DNA of 64,000 nt from Setophaga petechia (GCA_024362935.1 JANCRA010000008.1:29878557-29942556); one strand, 5' to 3'; positions 12,646 to 27,589 are shown, counted from the stretch's first letter. Translations and numbers: made by a program. Notes: generated from the sequence alone by a model not told the origin.

Positions 12646-15600
12646 AAAACGTACAGAACTAGGAGCAAAGGAGAGGTCTGCTACAGACCTGAATATAGCT
12701 TGTGTGACCTGAAAGGAGAGCTGACTGTGAAGTCTGTGCTGCAAAGGACCAGTACACATCAGTAGCTGAATTCATGCTTTTCCTGGAACCTAATTACAGC
12801 AGAACTGAGAGTGTACCCTTCAATTTTACTTCTTCTGTGGTTGGGAGACCAGTAAGCCAGAACTGAAGGCTAGGTTTGGGAAGGCTAGCATGGAGCCTTG
12901 TCCACACTCTCAGACTTTACAACCATATTCAATGCATTTAATCAGTATTTACACCTTTTTTTGAACCCTTAACAGAGTGCATTTGAGATAAACTGAACAA
13001 TAGAAGTTCTCACTATGCTGAAATTGCTGGAAATGTGCCAAAAAGTAATAGCAAATTTACTAAAGTATTAGATCAGTAACATTTTATTTTATGTTAATAA
13101 TTTATCACCCAAAATGTCAACACTTACAAAAATGTTTGAAGCCCTCTTGTGATCCCTTTTCAATGCCTGCACAGAAGAGCAAGGAGCTGCTGTTCTGTAT
13201 GAGATGGCAAGGAGCTGTGGGTGGACTGATTTATCCTTTTTCTGGGGTGGGCAGAGCACATAAAATACCATGGGCTCACGGGTCAGCAAGCTGGGCTGCA
13301 TCCCACAGCAGGAGAGGAGGAAATGGGCTGTGCCAGGAAAAAGGGTGGTGCAAACCACTTCCCCTTTGCAGCTAGGAGGACACTTGACCCCGTGAGTCAG
13401 AGTTCCCAGGTCAGTTTAGCTGTGCTTCTCCTTTACATGGCTTGAATTGCTTGGTGGAAAGCCAATGTTCTGGGTTTGTTGTAGAGAGAAACAGTTAAAT
13501 CCTTTTGTTAAAAGTATCTGCCCTGGGTTTCCTTTGGTTTAGGGTGGTAAAACTTCTTCATTGTGTTATACAAGGATTGGAGTGGTTCCCCATGAGATTC
13601 AACAATACCAGTGTTTGAATGGTGGTTTTCCATTTAGCGCAGTATTACAAAAAGTGTAACTGGTATATTAGTCAGCATTCCAATTTGCCTGACAAATTAA
13701 AAACCCTGCCAGAACTCAGCCTCTATGCTTCTTTCCTTGTTATCTGACTCTGCAGAGATCCTCCTGTTTTGTAGTTGTGAAATTTTGTTAAATGTCTTGG
13801 AACTGGTAACTTCTCAAGTTTTATGGTTGGTATAGTTTCTCACTGCGTTTATAGTAACAATAGTCTGTGTGAAAGTAAACCTGAAGCATCCTCAAGCTTT
13901 ACTATAAAAAATTCCCCTGTTAAGGAGACATCTGCTATCTTTGTGTGTTTGGCATGTTTTGCCTCTATAATCAGAATTATACTCTAGATGCAAACAATGC
14001 CTGTTTCTCATGTAGTGCTCAGGCTCCTAGCTTCACTTAAGCAGTATATTATAATATCTAAAGGGATTTGCTTAAGTGGCAGAGTGTACTGCAGAGCAGC
14101 TTAGAAATGCTTTCTTGCAGGTCTGGAGTAAAAGGAAATAGGTGGTCTGCACAGAAACACACAGCCAAACTGATTCTGGGTAGAATGGGTGGTGAGATTA
14201 TGACACCAGTTAAAAATATAATCACCAGTGACTCAGCTTCTACTTGAGCAGCTCCCTAACTATCCAGAATGCTATCAGTTCAAAACCTATGAGTTATCAC
14301 ATATGTATTGGCAAAAACACTCAGTGAGTCTCATGGCTAGAGCAGAGGACAGAAGAACCCAGGCATCTGTTTATGTCTTAGCCACAGATTTGCTGTGGAA
14401 GTCCAAGTACATTTAATCCTTTACATTCCCATAACTCAGTTTGCAAACTAGAGAAATAAAAAAAACCCAGCTAGATATGTTGTAAATACTGTCTTTAAGG
14501 GGTTAAAGGAAAAGCAAATATGTCAAAGTTAGTCCTAAATCACTAACTCTTTTTGCTGTAGCTACTAGTAAATTCCTCCCAGTAAGAAATGCCAAAACGA
14601 ATTTAAAGTTCTGTCTCTCCTGGAAGTCTCTTGCTTTTGAGAAGGAGGGGAAAGGAAAGGCACCAGGCACATAAAGGCATTCACTTTAGAACTGCAAATG
14701 AGCCTGCACAATGTTTTATCCTTCACCAGTCCTCTTTGTCGCCTTCTCTTCTGACTGCATTCTTGGAACATCTTGTACAAGAATTTATAAGACTGTTTGT
14801 TTTATTGCCACATTTTTAACTGTACAGACCACATTGCAGTCTGAGAAATAGGTTTGAAAAGAATGGTGAACTGTGTTATTTTGGTTAAAACCAGTTCTTG
14901 CTGAAACCAAAAGCTGTGTTTTTCTCACATTAGAATTTAAAAAACGTACTTTGGCAGAATTAGGACATGAAAGGTATCTGAAAATCTGAACTTTGCAAAC
15001 ACTAAAATGCTATCAAGTAGAGTTTCATTAGAAAGTATGGGGTGCAACATCACTTGTAAGTACTCATGAGTTTTGCATATTTAAAATGCACAAAAGTCAC
15101 CTCAGTTTTCTGGCATTAGCAGAAAACTGATCTAACTTGATAAAAATACTTGAACACAGTGTACCTGTTGATAAACAGAATTAAAATCAGTCAGAACTAT
15201 TTAGAATTTGAGTACTGTTTTTATTAAAACTGAGCTGGAAGCCAAAAGCTGTGCCTGGAAGAGAATGCATATGGGAATCAGCCCCACACCACAGGTGCAA
15301 ATAGCCCTATGCAGGTAAAATCCCTTCAGGTGTCACTTCAGAAGGCAGCAGCACTGCTCATCTGCCAGAAGTGAGGGATGTGCTGCTTTCCTGATTATCA
15401 GAGCAGTGGCAGGGGATGGAAGCGCTGCAGACTCTGCTCCTCCAGCCATCCTTTTGCACCAGCTAATATTTCAGATAAAATGGGCAAATTTCATTTCATG
15501 GAAAAAGTGACAAATGTCAGCAAACTAATCTGAGTACAGAGATTTCATCAGCAGGCTTTTGGTTACTGCAGAGTGCATTATTGGATGACTGGGTCCATGA

Positions 15601-17492
15601 ACTATATAATAAATATTAAAGAAATATTCAAAATTATACCATTAAATGATGACAAAATAGAGTCTGCTTGTTTCAATAATTCAGATTCCCTTGAGATTCC
15701 CCATGACACAGACAATGATTATAGGGAAGTAATACAGGCTAGACACATTATGTGGTGAAAGAAAACAAGTTAAGAGGTGTTAAAATACATTTAGGAAAAT
15801 TAATACGGAAGGCAAGCTTAGAGGCTGCAGGCTTATACTTCATTACATAAAGACATATTTCTTTAACAATGTCACTCCTAGTCCATAACAAAAAAAGTCC
15901 GTGGGAATGGCATTTTTTAATGAGAGGATACAAAATCTGTTGAAAATTGTATTGGATACCATTTTTTCCCCATAAGTATTTAAAATAATTCGATGAATCA
16001 ATTTTATGCATTACTTTCTACACTCATTCATTTGAATGGTACCATCTGTGATATGTTTGCATAAAATTAATTTCAGTCTCGCTACAAAACATTTGTTGAA
16101 AAATAATTCTGAATTTACTTTGGAAAATATTCACTGTAGAAATCTGATGAAAGCTCTGTATTCAACCAAGTAAAAGAAATTACTAGGGAATCTATAAGAA
16201 ATTATATTAGCCTCATTTTTAGCTTTCAAATGACAAATAGCACAATGAAAAAAATAAAACAACATTTTGTTCTACATTTTCCAGTAAAAACCTACCCTGG
16301 AAAAAAAGTGGAAAGAAATTATACTCGTTGGATCAGACTGTTAGAAATTATATGATAGACTGTCAGAAACAAGACTAGTGCTCTTTATAGCCTTCTCCAA
16401 GAGATCACAGCTGCCTGGAACATATTACTGATACACAAGTAAATGCTGCAGGACTCTTCCAGTTTTATGTAATTGCTCATTCAGGTTTTCCTTACAATGA
16501 CTAATATATGGTTCCTGAGTCTTTCAGATGCAAAGGCATTTTCAGAAACTACCCGTGTTGTGATTTATAAGATATTGTAACTTAATCCAGTATCCCTTTA
16601 TTTTGTTGAACTAAGATGTGTTACACACCTGTGAACATTAGGGACCCATATTCAAAGAGTGTCCTTAAGCTTAGCTTGTTACAGGGTTCCAGATTCCGGT
16701 TCTAATCTCAGATTTAGTGATCAACAGCTTTCTCCAAGTAATTCAGTATTAGGTTAGAAATGGTGATAGCTCAGGGTTCCTAGCTGTGCATTGCAATGGA
16801 GCAGCAGGTTGCCCCTATATTCAACTTGGAGTTTAGCAAAATGTGTTAGAGAAATTGTCCTAAAAAGGAAAGCTCTGTCTAACAAGCCTGCTGAGCCTGT
16901 TGGCCTTGCCTGCCCTCTGTGCTTTGGTGCTGTGGAACAGAGGAGGCTCAGCCATCTCCATTTGCCAACAGGCTTTGATTTTAAACGTTCCTCTGAAAAC
17001 ATGGAACTTCTCCACAAAGTTGTATTAAAGTTGGCTGAAGAATTCCTTCTCAGACGAAGAGGCTATGAATGAACTGGTTACTGCTTAACAGCTGCATGGT
17101 TGGAAAAGTATGAATTGAAATGTACATGTTGGATTGTACTGGTATTTTTATATGGGACCTAAACTGAACGACTTAGCACAAAGAGAGGCAGCTATTAACA
17201 ATAAGTGTTTGACCTCAGATAACAAAATTGAAAGGAGTGGCCTAAACTTAGCCTTTTTATCCTTGATCATAGTTCCTGGCATTGTCTTCTTCCAAGGCTG
17301 AACTTAATACAGTCCTACTTTCCCACCTAAAAAAAGTCTCTAAAATCTCTTCTAAGTAGCACTTCAATTAAGAGTTTCAAAATTTTGTCTGTCATCCACT
17401 GGAAAGGGATAAAAATTTACACAGCAACGTGTCTCAACTAGAAATCATTAAAACACCTACTCAGCCAAACCATGCAAATCCTTTTTTGGTTG

Positions 17493-17493
17493 T

Positions 17494-17524
<31 letters not shown>

Positions 17525-17529
17525 GGGGG
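17493..17529. repeat. T11 followed directly by G26 homopolymer
   Basis: Eleven T (17493-17503) pass without interruption into 26 G (17504-17529). A G run this long can form G-quadruplexes on the + strand and is prone to slippage. The exact length in the assembly should not be trusted. Confidence 0.95.
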
Positions 17530-18030
17530 TGGTAGTATGAGGTCCCGTGGAACAATAAGACCTCTTGTTATTTTGTTACTTTTTCTGACTCTCCAAGATG
17601 CTCTCTAAGGCTGGGATCTATAGAAAGTAAAAGTCAGGGAATTGAATACACCAATTCTCCCAGCAGCCTCATATAGATAATCCAGAAAAGAGAACTCTAA
17701 CTTTGGTTGGATCAGCTCTCAGTACATTCTTAGAATCAAAGGGAAATCTCTTAAAAAATCCCTAGAAAAATCAGTGACTGATTCTTTTGAAGGAAAATTG
17801 CCAAGGAAGGAAAAGAAGGTAGTACCTTCTTACTAGGAAGAAATCAACTTCTGTTCTGAGTTTGCCATCAATCTTGGACTAGAGAAGTCTGTATCTCTGA
17901 ACAGCAGAGAAATAACTAATGGTATGTATCATTAGAAGGTGAATTCATCATTAGAAGATGAATTCAACTACTGGGATACTTGATGATCAGTCCTGTCCTA
18001 GGTCACCTTATCAAAGAACAGGGAAGGAAT

Positions 18031-18062
18031 TCCTCCCCTTCCTCCTCCCCTCCCTCCCTCCC
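18031..18062. repeat. Homopyrimidine tract with CCCT/CCTC units
   Basis: An uninterrupted run of C and T, about 32 bases, ending in imperfect 'ccct' repeats. Such tracts can form triplex DNA, but no function is implied here. Confidence 0.85.
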
Positions 18063-21000
18063 AATTTGCATCCATCACATTAGACAGGAAATAAATGAAA
18101 AAAGAGATGAGTAAATAGGGATAAACTGTTTCTCACTATCAACTCCAGAACAGGACAAAAACAGTCATGACAACTATAAATATTGTAAGATTCAATAGGT
18201 GCATGTTCCCTGAGCCTAATTCCTGCTAGCAACCTTTCCACATTAGTCCGCCAAAAACTGAGAACATCCATAGTGCTGCGCATAGGATAAGTAAGAAAAG
18301 CTATCAAGTGTTGGGAAGCCAGAATATAACTTTCTTCTGACCAGAGCTTGGGCTATGTAGTTGGGAATTCACAAATGTGCCTTTTATTGACCTGTGCCTG
18401 ACCCAGAGGACACAGGAGATGGCAGCTGACTGCCACTGGAACAGTTTTAGGCCCATGTCTGAAGGGTTTTGACCATCACCAAAGAATTTCCTTCAATACA
18501 ATCCTAATGAGAGAAGTATAAGGCAATAAAACACTTTGTAGGGTTTTACTCTTCCTTGCTAGAGAATTGTGACCAAGTATATCACAACCAACTATAAGCA
18601 GGCTTGCTGTATTCAAATAAGGAATATGACAAACTACTGATTCTAATCTTATGAATATTTTGATCTGTAAAAATTGGGGAAAAAATATCCTAAGGGATTA
18701 CAAATGCAGGATTTAAATGAGAAGTATGTTAACTGGAAAGAAGTTGTGATAAGAGATATAAAAGTAACAGTCTTATTCAAATTGCATGGCTATAGTACAG
18801 TTCTATCATGCACATTAAGTCTGTTGGGATCAGCATATATACACAAAATCCCTGTCTGAAGACAGCTGCTCATGCCTTTTATAAAGTGCCCTTGGAACAC
18901 TGAACTTTCTCTGAAACTCGTATTTAATATGTGACTTCTTTTTAAGAAAGTTTTAAGAGGAAGAAGCAAAATGATGCATGATTTAGGAGTCAAATGTATT
19001 AATGCAGTTTCCATGTTAGTTTCCATGATGAAGGCTTTGGAGGGAAATGTCTTAAAGCACCTTCAGATACTGAAAAGAACATTAAGAAGAACAAAAGAAA
19101 TTATGTTTAAAACCTTAAGTGGTTTTCTACCATTCTTTGTTTGGCATGAAAGGTAGACTCCAGAAACATTGCTAAACGTAGTATGAGTTGCTCCAGGTCA
19201 CACTTGTAAGTCCTAACTCTACTTTGAAATATAAAGAGCAGTAAATCATAAGTTCAAAGTTTTACATTAGTAAAATGTTAAGATTGAAAAAACACTATTG
19301 AATCTTGTTTGGGTTTTTTCCTGACTTTAGGTAAGAATTAATTGTGGGGAACAGAGCAATTGCTGGTTTTTATCTGAATGAAGATGAAGCCTGACAGAGA
19401 TTTCTTCAAAAAAAGATACCACGTTGAAACATTCATAGCTAAACATGCAGATGGGAAATGGGAATTTAGTTTCAAGACCATGATCTGGAGCTGGCTAAGC
19501 AGGGATTCAAATCAGGTTATGAAAGCTACATGTGTGACCTGTACACCAGGCTACACTAATCTAGGTGGATTTTCAGTTTATGTCTTGCCTCTGCTGTGCC
19601 CATTTTTTAAAAAATGTGAGTCTTAATTATCTGTCTTTCAAAGTCAAGGATAAGTTCTGCTAGAGCTAAAAGAATATTATCATTTGCTGTATCCCCTTGG
19701 CACCTTGATCATAACTTTTGGGAAGGACACAGAGTAGATAAAATACACTTGCTGCAGTTTCTGCTGGAAGGGCTGAGATTTCCTACCTGATGTGTACCAG
19801 TATTTGAGCATGACAGACAGAGTAGGAAGCAATTCCATCAGGATATAATTATCAATCACATATCACTCTGTAATATTTTAAGTTTCAAAAGGTACACTGA
19901 TTTAAAGTAGAGCGATATTTTTCTAATTATGCTGCTCGGTAAGATACATAGCATTGTGAGAAATCAAAATGGGTACATATAGAGGCATAGACAGTAAAGG
20001 AGGTCTTGAGAATCCTGAAGAAACTTGCAGGCTAAATACCTGGTATAAATCCTGGAACTGAAAACACAAACTGTCTCCCATAGATTGGTTTCTCCTCTTT
20101 TCAGAGAAGCAGGGGTTTTTGGCATTCTTTATGGCAAGATCAAAGAAACATTGATTAGTAAACCATTTTCTCCTTATCCAAAGCTCACAATTAGATTTCA
20201 CATTCTGATTGCTAGAATAAAGCAACTGTGAAAGAAGAAAGTTTGGACTTTTAAGTGCTTTCCACCTGTGATCTGCAAACTTGCTCCTGCTGAGGAACAT
20301 GAACAGTGTCCCGAGCACACCTGAATGTGCAGTCCTCATGTGGCACCACTCCAAAGTACATCAATGGAAGAGTTGCCAGGTCAGGACTACTGTTAGTAAG
20401 TACAGCAAAAATCCATTCTGTCAATGTTCTCTTTGCACTGCAACACCTCATTTTGCTTTCAAAACTTTTGCCTCTTATGGTCTGTCTACATTAGGATGTT
20501 TTCCAAAAATGGCTGATATTGCACTGGCAATTCAGTACAAACGTCAGGTTCTAAGAAATGCTTTTAGTACTTTGAACACAACTAAAAAAGAGAAGCTTCT
20601 AAATTTTCAGTTATTTACATTATGCTTTCTGGAACTTTTAGTATTTAGTATAAACTCACTGAATGTACTTATTTCAAAAATCCTTTTGCTCCCTTGGCAA
20701 TAGCTTGCCGCTTCCCCTTCCATTTCAGCTGCACTTACAATTTTCTGCTCCAGTTCTGATACTTCAGCATGTAGTCTCCTGCTGCCAGAAACAGAATTGA
20801 GTCCTACCAGCTGCCTGTAAGGGGTTAGCAACAATATCTTTTAGCATTGGAAGTATTTTGTTAGTAATGTCTATTAGTAATGTCTTTGTTGGGCTTAAGT
20901 TGGTTTGTTAACTGAGAAACTGCAACCCATCTTTTAAAAAGAACATACACTGAAACAAAGTGGGGTTTAATACCCTGTTAATGAGGAATTTTCATGCTAT

Positions 21001-23424
21001 GAACACAAGTCTAGAAGCTGCTCATATTTTTAGAACAGATCCAGGTTAATTTAACAATTCCTGAACAAATGCAATGGTTTGGAGGTCAGAGAGATCTGAA
21101 AGATGCAATGTCCTTAGATATCCCCAGGTTCTTTTCTTAACAGAGATTTTAAAAAAAACAGGAGGAAAACAGAGCAACTGGGATAACTGATACGTGATAA
21201 AGTATATTCTTAGATGTTGCAAAAACTTATGCATGATAATCATCTAAATAGAACCCATGTGCATTAGCATCTGTGTTATTTTCCCCTACTATCTCATTAA
21301 CATCACAAAATGCAGACCAACAGGATTTTGATAGCCAGCCAGCTCATGCATGTTGCAATTATGCTTCCTCTCATATAATTCCCATACTTCCCTCACATAT
21401 CTGAACAAACTAACACAGTATCTGTGGTTTAAATCATTAACATCTATAAGCAGTATCTATATTATCACACTTTTCAAGGAGTGTGGTATTTATTGCATGA
21501 CTAAGTTAGCAAACGCACATTTGAAAAGAAAATAGCTTCTAATCTAAGTATTCATTTGCTGATGAATTAAAATCACCAAGTTATTCAGCACAATTCAAAA
21601 TGGAAAAGCTGACATATCATTTATTGCAAAGGCCACAGCTATAATGGGAACGTCATTGTTTCCCTTTCTGCTGGTCTCACACATTCTTTTTAATCTTGAT
21701 TATTTGTCACCCTGTTAGGGACTTCTTATGGTAATGAAATCTTTTGTCAGTGATGTAACCAGAGGCTTTTGCTGCATTTTTCCTTCCTACATAAGTTACA
21801 ATTGCAGTTATAAACACTGTGGAGGTTTTTTCTGAATCACACAATTGCAGATTGTTTGAAGGAAACGCACATTCCTGGCTGTTGCTAGGTGGCAAATGCT
21901 CTTAAAGATTTTGCAGGCTAGAGATTTCTTCAAACCTTTAATCCTCCATATTTATTTTATAACCCATAAGAACTGTTAAAAAAACAACAAAATGCCACTG
22001 AGAGTTAGGATGATTGTAAAATTGAAAGCAATAAGAGATTTGGCAACAAAAGCTTATTCCCAGTCCTCGCTAGAGGTTAGTTTAAGACTTTCATGAGGGT
22101 TGATTATCCTGTATCTGCATATTGCAAGGTTGCTCATGCCTTCTTCTAAAACTGGTGTTAGCTCCTGTTTAGAACAAGGTCCTTGATGTAATGGACAAGC
22201 CTCAGCCACAGTCCTTTGAAAAAATATGCACATGCAAAAGAAGAACTTCACAGACTGCAAGGAAAGAAGGCAGAACTTTTTTGCTTAACATTTGGGAACT
22301 GATCATCTGGGGGGATTTTGCCTGAGATGTTACAGCAGCACTGAGTTTCAAAGAGTATAGCAATGCATTGATAAATCTATATAGTGCTTGTCTGAAAAGA
22401 ATCCTGCACTCTACTGTTCCTAGGGTATGATTTTACAAAACTGCACATTCATTCCTACTTACAGGTCAAGTTGAATCAGTATTTTCAGATGTTCTTTTGA
22501 AATAAGGCCAAATTCACAGCTGATGCTAAACTGATGAGAATTTCCACCTCCAAAAGCTGTCACACCAATGTCAGTGTTAGACTCAAGTCTATATATCAGT
22601 AATATGTATTAAAGGACAGCACAAGGAAGCTCTAAATACAAAAAAAAAAACCTAACAACCCAACAAAAACAACCCAGGCTTTATTACAGAGCAGCTTCAG
22701 CTTCCTCTGCAGTACATAGTACCTGTTTAAAGGCTCAGCATATTCATATTCAACCAATAGCATGGGTCTTACAATGGAAATCTTGGGTAACTCTAGCAGT
22801 ATCCATTATATATTATCCACTACATCTTTTCTTGCCAATGAAGTCTGATATTATCATTAAAAAAGCAAATTTTTACAGGATGGAAAATGGTTCCCTTGCT
22901 CTTCCCTATCTCAGACACACATCTTCTACAACTGCAGGTGGCTTTGGCAGGAAACATCAGTGAAAAAGTGGGATATTACCTTCAGACGCTGACTTTAATG
23001 TTCTTTCTTTAATTTTGATTGGTTGATTAAAGCTTCTGTGCTCTTTGTGTTCAGCATGATACAGGAAATACATGTTTTGTACTTAGATGTGTTCTCAAAA
23101 CCTGCTACTTATTACAGAAGTCTCTTGATGGTGCTGGGATAAAACACTGTGTCCTTAGGCTTCCTGGAGAACTAGCACAGGTAATTGTATTCTTTTGAGC
23201 TCTGTAAAAGAGGCAGTGAAGCCATGGTGGGCTGTCAGCCTCTGACCATCCAAACAAGGTTCCTCATTTTCCTCAGACAAAGGGAACAGAAGCTTTTTGG
23301 AAGTGTACCACATTTGGTAGCATGGCCAAATAGCTGTTACTTGCTGAAGATTTTGACAGCCACCACTTTGTAAATGCAAAGGGAAAGAGAGCTTGAAATC
23401 ACCCTCTGGCTGTATGGGCACAGA

Positions 23425-23472
23425 TATTATATATATATATTGAATATATAAATTATTATTATTATTATTATA
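23425..23472. repeat. (AT)n and (ATT)n microsatellite cluster
   Basis: An alternating AT stretch is followed after a short spacer by about seven ATT units. It is A/T-only low-complexity sequence in the intergenic region. Confidence 0.9.
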
Positions 23473-25899
23473 TCATTACTCTGGAAAACCTTCAGATAAA
23501 AATAGACACGAGCTTGTAGTCCTTCAGATACATCTATCCATTATTTTTATATCACTTCTTCTTCATAGTTTTTGTAATAACTGTTGCAATCCCACTGTGA
23601 AACTAGTAAATTCACGAAATGACAAATATAGTCACTGTAGAGTCACATAAAATGCTGTCTATGTTAAAAAAAAAAGTAGTCTTTTTACTAAGGGGCATGA
23701 AGCAAACATAAAAGATTGATTGTTTTTATAAAGAAGTAGTGCACTTTGGAGTTAATAACCACTAATAATCAGGATTAGACATTTCACGCAATGCTTGTCT
23801 CCCATCTTTTGACATTTCTCAAAAGCCTAAATTTTTTAGCCATCTTTAAAATTACTGATTTCACAAACTGCCTGCAAAACATCCCCACTGAAAAAAAAAA
23901 GAAATATGACTTTGTCAAATTTTAGAGGAAACTAGAGGCAATCGAGGGAAAAGCTTAATCTTAAAGTGGATTTCTAAATTTCATCTGGAAGGATGATTGA
24001 TGTGCTTTCCCTTCCCACACTGCTATAACTTTAATCTCACCTAGAGGAAAGAGAAAGGGAGCAATCTGACACTTAGCCCACTCAGCTCTGCTTTCCAGAC
24101 TGCAGCTGGGAGATAAGGAAGCAATGGAGGCCCTGCTTCCTCTCACCCCTGGATATTTGGGATGCTCTCTGTGGGAGGATAGAGACCAATTACCCTTTGG
24201 AGTTCATCCTCCAAGTGTTAATAATTTAGCTAATTCCTATATCTTATTCATTATAAGTATGTGTTGAAAAGCACTCATTATCAAAATTGACTAAAAAGCC
24301 CTCTGATCTCATCAGCTGTCCTTTGCTGGTATTTCCCTGTTCTCCCTGCAGTTTGTGCTTCCTAGACCAACTGGTCCTTGTGTACAGGAACTGCTTAGCT
24401 CCTCTTCACAGTTCACAAGTCCAAACCCGTCTTCACTGGTTAAATGGCATCTGCTTTGCTGCATGTGCCTCAACAGCACATATGGAACAACTATAACCTA
24501 CTTCCTAAGGAAGGTTTCTCCATGTGGAAAAGGCTTCTGTGTTCATTGCTGAACCTTATGCTGGTCAAAATGACCGGATTAGCAAAAGCATAATTTAAAC
24601 TGTTTAAGTGTTACCGATCTCATTTTGCTTGATACAGGCCAGGGAACACACACATCTTAGCTAAGGTGCCAGCTGCTCCATCAAACTGAGGCTGACTGAC
24701 AGCTTCTTCAAACAAACCATGGCACAGGCAGCATAAGAAATGCTTAGTACGCTCATTAATATGTTTCATATAATTCTCATCAAAGCTAAGAGGTCAGCAT
24801 CCACGGTGAGAGGCTTAACTGTACATAAAGGCTCAAAACAGCCATCCTTGACAGAATGTCAGAGTGTGGGGAACAGCACTTTTGTCTGAGAACTTTGGCA
24901 CAGCACTGTGCTAGGTAGTAATGCTGTCTACCACAAAAGCTACTTCAGATAGGAACAATTAAAGTGAAGAACTGCATGAGGGAAAGCTGGTTTATATTCT
25001 GTATAGGAACATAAGACCTAAGCTCATGGGAGATCATGGACAGAGAAGCAAGTGTCATGTCCTTGAGTGAAGTCTGGAAACAACACAAACGACCAAATTG
25101 ACATGTTCATAATGCTGTGAGGATATGAATCACTTCCTTCCCCTTGACCACTGACTAAGTTATGAAGTTAGAAATATAGTCCATTAGGCATTACTCTTGT
25201 CCTCCATAGTTCAAATGCTTTGCATGTTCAAAGGCAGAGTTGAACAGGGGTAACTCAAGCAATAACTCAAGTGGAATCATGAGACTGCCATGGCCAGTGG
25301 GTGGTCCTCACACCCTGCAGACACCAGGGATGTTCTTTGCGGGGTGGGCTACTGCTTTTGTGGGCTGATGAGGATCATATGCAAAATGTTCTACTGCTGA
25401 GCATTGCACAGTGTGCTCCCTCAGAGGTATGTGTTGGCATGCCAAAGGTGTGGTTGCAATCTATCATACTGGCTCATTCAAATTGTCTTAACATAATTAA
25501 AAAGCACAATTAAGCTCCAGGCTATGATGTTTGACGAACTCCTCAAGGTGTTTTTAAAGATATTAGTCTGCAGCATGCTAGTGCAGTGTTATATTAAAAA
25601 CATTACAACACGCTCTCTGTTTGCCTAGCACAGGATTCCAGAAGCAGAGCAGTAGTTTCCATGCTTAAAACTGGAAGCACCTGAGGAGGATAACTGGGAG
25701 AGGTAGACAGTGTTGTCACTAGCACCACCTGCTAACGCTGTTTCTCGAGTGAAAACAAAATGCAAGCAGTAAAACAAAGTGGTAGATTGGGAACAGGACT
25801 TCTGTCTGCAGAAAGGCATTGCAAAGTTCACACGATTTGTCCAGTAGGTGCAAGAAATTATCTTTAAACTATTTTTGCCACTTTTAAAGTCAATGTTTC

Positions 25900-25913
25900 T
25901 TTTTTTTTTTTTT
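25900..25913. repeat. Poly(T) tract, 14 bases
   Basis: Simple T run. It is followed by 'aatag', which by eye resembles a splice acceptor, but no exon follows. Confidence 0.9.
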
Positions 25914-27589
25914 AATAGGCTACAGTCTTCAAAGTTAATCATTAACCTCTATTACTAACACTGCTTCGAATGAGAAAATGTCATTCCTGGAATGTCTGAT
26001 CTGTTATTGTGCTGAAGACAACAGGCAGCTGTCTTTAAGTGACACAAATTGTCAGACTATAAGCTGTGTGTGCATCCAAGTGTTCATGTCCTTCTAGTGC
26101 ATTTCTGACGTGAATCATAGATTTGTATCTGTATATGCTGGTGACAGTTAATTTGCGTTACAGCAATATTAATAAAATAGTAAATAAGTGGGAATAACAG
26201 GGAAGAGGGAAAAGGAATGCACTCCTCTGGTATTACTGACACTTTGGTGGATGTTTCTGCTCATGATCCAGAACTCTCCTGTAGCAGCGTAGAGTCTTGG
26301 GGAGGCTGCAACCATATCTGCCCTCAGGACTCTATCAAAATGTAAGAGAAAGCAGTTGTTGCCAGAGCTTAGAATATGGCTATTGAGAAGTAAAAGAAAA
26401 ACTTATTACCTGAAAAAGAACAAAAGGCGTTGAAAGAAAATTAAAAGTTTGGCAGAAAAACAAAACAAGAAATCTCAAGTGTGCTCTACGCCACTTTGAT
26501 CAAGCATGACTAGCATTTATTTCAAGTCTACACCATCATTCAGATGTTTTTGTACCATGGCAGGTTTAAGCCTTCAGTTCTCTCCTGAAACACTTGATGT
26601 TATATAAGATGTCATTTTAGAAAATATGAGACCGTGTTGGAAACCAATTTCCTGAAGAGCTAGGAATAGGGTCATATCGTTATCTAGTGTAATGCTTGCA
26701 GCTCTGGCAATTTTCTTTTTTAATAAATATGGATAAGTCCATAGGACTCTAAAGGACAACAAATATTGTCCTTTATCTTGTGTCTGTGTTTCAAAATTGT
26801 GGAAAAGATGTTATAAACAGAAAGGGTCAGAAATCTTTTCAAAGACATAAAATGATACCAAGTCCCTGATCTAAACCATAAAAAGAGCCAAAAACACGAT
26901 TACAGAGTTGTGTTGTGCGAGAGCTGAGCAGTCAAAACAAATCATCAGTTCTGACCAGGAAACGAAGTAGTTACGTGGAAGTGATTTACTGTCGGACCCT
27001 CCACAGGGCTCGCTGGCTCCCGCACAGCACTGCACTGAGCCAGGGCTGGAGCTGCTTTGTACCTTGGTGGTTTGGACCACAGCCACAAGAGCTCCATTCC
27101 CTGCCCATAGTCTTGAGCAGACAAACCTGTAGAAGAATCAGCCGTACCAAACACAAGCCAAATGGGACCGGTAAGCATCGATGTACGGATACTTTCAAGT
27201 ACAGGTTACTAAATAAAGTGGAGAACTGAATTTAGCCCATAACAAACCCCACAACACAAACCAAGCCACTTTTATTTCTTTGAATTACTTTTGCCTTCTT
27301 TTTGCTAGATCAATCACAGATGTTCTTGCTTTAGCACCAGGGCTGGGCAAACCCGGACAAGCACGATAGCTGTTCTCTAAGAGGGGCCAGGTATGGAATA
27401 CAAATCACCCAAAGCCAGAAAAAAGTCTTTTTCCCCCTTCGTCGTGAGGTTTCTGAGAGAGAAGCTGATGGCGTTTAGTTTGAGACACCTCACCAGCCCC
27501 CCGGATGCTAAAAGTAGGCGAATCGCGACTGCAGCCCTTCCCCAGAAGAGAGGGCTCCCCGGCTGCCTCTCTCTGGCCCCCACACTGGC

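Larger units (their letters stand above)
12646..27589. other. Transposon-poor intergenic sequence upstream of CTNNAL1
   Basis: In about 15 kb I recognise no CR1, LTR or gene. Simple sequence is present: a 32-base pyrimidine tract (about 18031-18062), the T11/G26 tract (17493-17529), an AT/ATT cluster (23425-23472) and a T14 run (25900-25913). Open frames reach about 140 codons but none is convincing. Ancient repeats too diverged to recognise by eye may be present. The absence of young insertions next to a CpG-island promoter leaves room for regulatory elements. Confidence 0.5.

Noticed and set aside
19923..20703. Frames of 143 (minus) and 140 (plus) codons
   Set aside because: No recognisable domain and no splice-site arrangement consistent with an exon.
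26871..27229. Overlapping frames of 70-104 codons just upstream of the CpG island
   Set aside because: Frames are open on both strands with unrelated translations. No recognisable product.
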